6,599 bases of DNA from Alphaproteobacteria bacterium (GTDB lineage Bacteria; Pseudomonadota; Alphaproteobacteria; Rhizobiales; Aestuariivirgaceae), in contig VAZZ01000368.1 of NCBI GenBank assembly GCA_005884715.1, forward strand, positions 1 to 6,599, written 5' to 3'. Shown here one piece after another: positions 6,051-6,599 of the stretch; within the stretch, counting starts at the first letter, position 1, and every line of letters begins with the position of its first letter. A program made the translations under genes and the position numbers. The notes under the pieces were generated by a model. That model searched no databases. It had not been told where the DNA came from and saw only the letters and a program-made list of their open reading frames with translations.

Positions 6051-6599
6051 ATGCTCGCCAGGCCTCTCACCCTGAAGGATGCCGTTGCCCTCGATGCCGC
6101 CGACCCGCTCGCATCCTTGCGCGATCTTTTTGAGCTCAAGCCCGGCACGATCTTCATGGACGCCAATTCCATTGGTCCGATGCCGAAGGCGGTGCGCCGA
6201 TCGGCCGAAAGCCTGCTCGATGACTGGGTCAATCTGCGCCGGCGCGGCTGGAGCAACCGGCAGTGGCTCGATATGCCCTCGAGGCTCGGCGATGCCTTGG
6301 CACCCATGATCGGTGCGGGTCCCGGTGAAGTGGTCGTCTGCGATTCGACCACCATCAACCAGTTCAAGGCCGTTGCCCATTGCCTCGCGATCAACCACCG
6401 GCGTGCCGTCATCTTGAGCCAGAACGGGAATTTTCCGACCGATATTCACGTGCTCCAGGGCATGGTCGAGGGATCGGCGGCGCGGCTCTCTTTGCGCTTC
6501 ATCGATACGGAAGATGAGGCTCTGGCCGCCATGGACGAAACCATTGCGGTCGCTGCCTTGAGCCATGTCGATTACCGTTCGGGCGAGCGTTGGGACATG
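6051..6599 (+). CDS. kynU: Kynureninase, N-terminal part (runs off the window)
   Basis: The frame is open from the ATG at 6051 to the window edge (183 codons, a bit under half of the usual 400-420). It is a PLP-dependent fold-type I enzyme (EC 3.7.1.3) that hydrolyses L-kynurenine to anthranilate and L-alanine in cytosolic tryptophan catabolism. Visible family motifs are FMDANSIGPMPKAV (35-48, compare the usual GNSLGxxP), GWSNRQWLDMPSRLGDALAPMIGA (66-89), CDSTTINQFKA (97-107, phosphate-side loop), NGNFPTDIHVLQG (125-137) and LSHVDYRSGERWDM (170-183). F128 and D131 of FPTD match the residues that stack on and pair with the PLP ring. The PLP lysine lies beyond the window. An in-frame TGA at 6036-6038 means no ATG, GTG or TTG start exists upstream of 6051. 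No Shine-Dalgarno sequence precedes the start. It is divergent from hyuA, suggesting shared regulation. Confidence 0.93.
   Translation, partial: MLARPLTLKDAVALDAADPLASLRDLFELKPGTIFMDANSIGPMPKAVRRSAESLLDDWVNLRRRGWSNRQWLDMPSRLGDALAPMIGAGPGEVVVCDSTTINQFKAVAHCLAINHRRAVILSQNGNFPTDIHVLQGMVEGSAARLSLRFIDTEDEALAAMDETIAVAALSHVDYRSGERWDM

Noticed and set aside
6033..6566. 177-codon - strand ORF opposite the kynureninase start
   Set aside because: The + strand encodes clear kynureninase motifs over the same bases, so the antisense frame is a coding shadow.

Overview
This is G+C-rich DNA from a Gram-negative proteobacterium. The gene families and the style of the regulator point to an alphaproteobacterium of the Hyphomicrobiales (Rhizobiales) type, but that is inferred from gene content, with no marker gene to prove it. 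Five protein-coding loci fill almost the whole window. There are no tRNA or rRNA genes, insertion sequences or CRISPR arrays that I can see.

Left part (about 2-1767, + strand): the body of a large transcriptional regulator whose start lies upstream of the window. It has a SARP/OmpR-like winged helix, a bacterial transcriptional activation domain (BTAD), a TolB/FlgO-like domain of the kind seen in adenylate-cyclase-type regulators, and TPR repeats. The winged helix and the first part of the BTAD read in frame 2, and everything after about position 319 reads in frame 1. The BTAD is also about 14 residues short at the same place. Both facts fit one deletion of about 43 bp, so the gene appears broken in this copy, unless the assembly is wrong.

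Middle part (5964 down to 1770, - strand): a tightly packed three-gene unit. It holds an ATP-dependent hydantoinase/oxoprolinase A subunit (697 aa), a B subunit (556 aa) and a small SRPBCC-fold protein (144 aa). The genes overlap by 1 bp (TGATG) and 4 bp (GTGA), so they are almost certainly co-transcribed and translationally coupled. The last gene converges on the regulator with only 2 bp between the stop codons.

Right part (6051 to the window edge, + strand): the first 183 codons of a kynureninase, divergent from the hydantoinase unit across an 86-bp intergenic region. That region holds an AT-rich promoter-like patch and a short inverted repeat. Kynureninase cleaves L-kynurenine (or 3-hydroxykynurenine) to anthranilate (or 3-hydroxyanthranilate) and alanine. 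HyuA/HyuB enzymes use ATP to open or carboxylate lactam-, hydantoin- and ketone-type substrates.

The arrangement suggests a catabolic cluster for a tryptophan-, kynurenine- or oxindole-like compound, but the substrate cannot be read from the sequence. I see no clear candidate for a wholly new system. The best leads are the hydantoinase/SRPBCC/kynureninase partnership and the lesion in the regulator.
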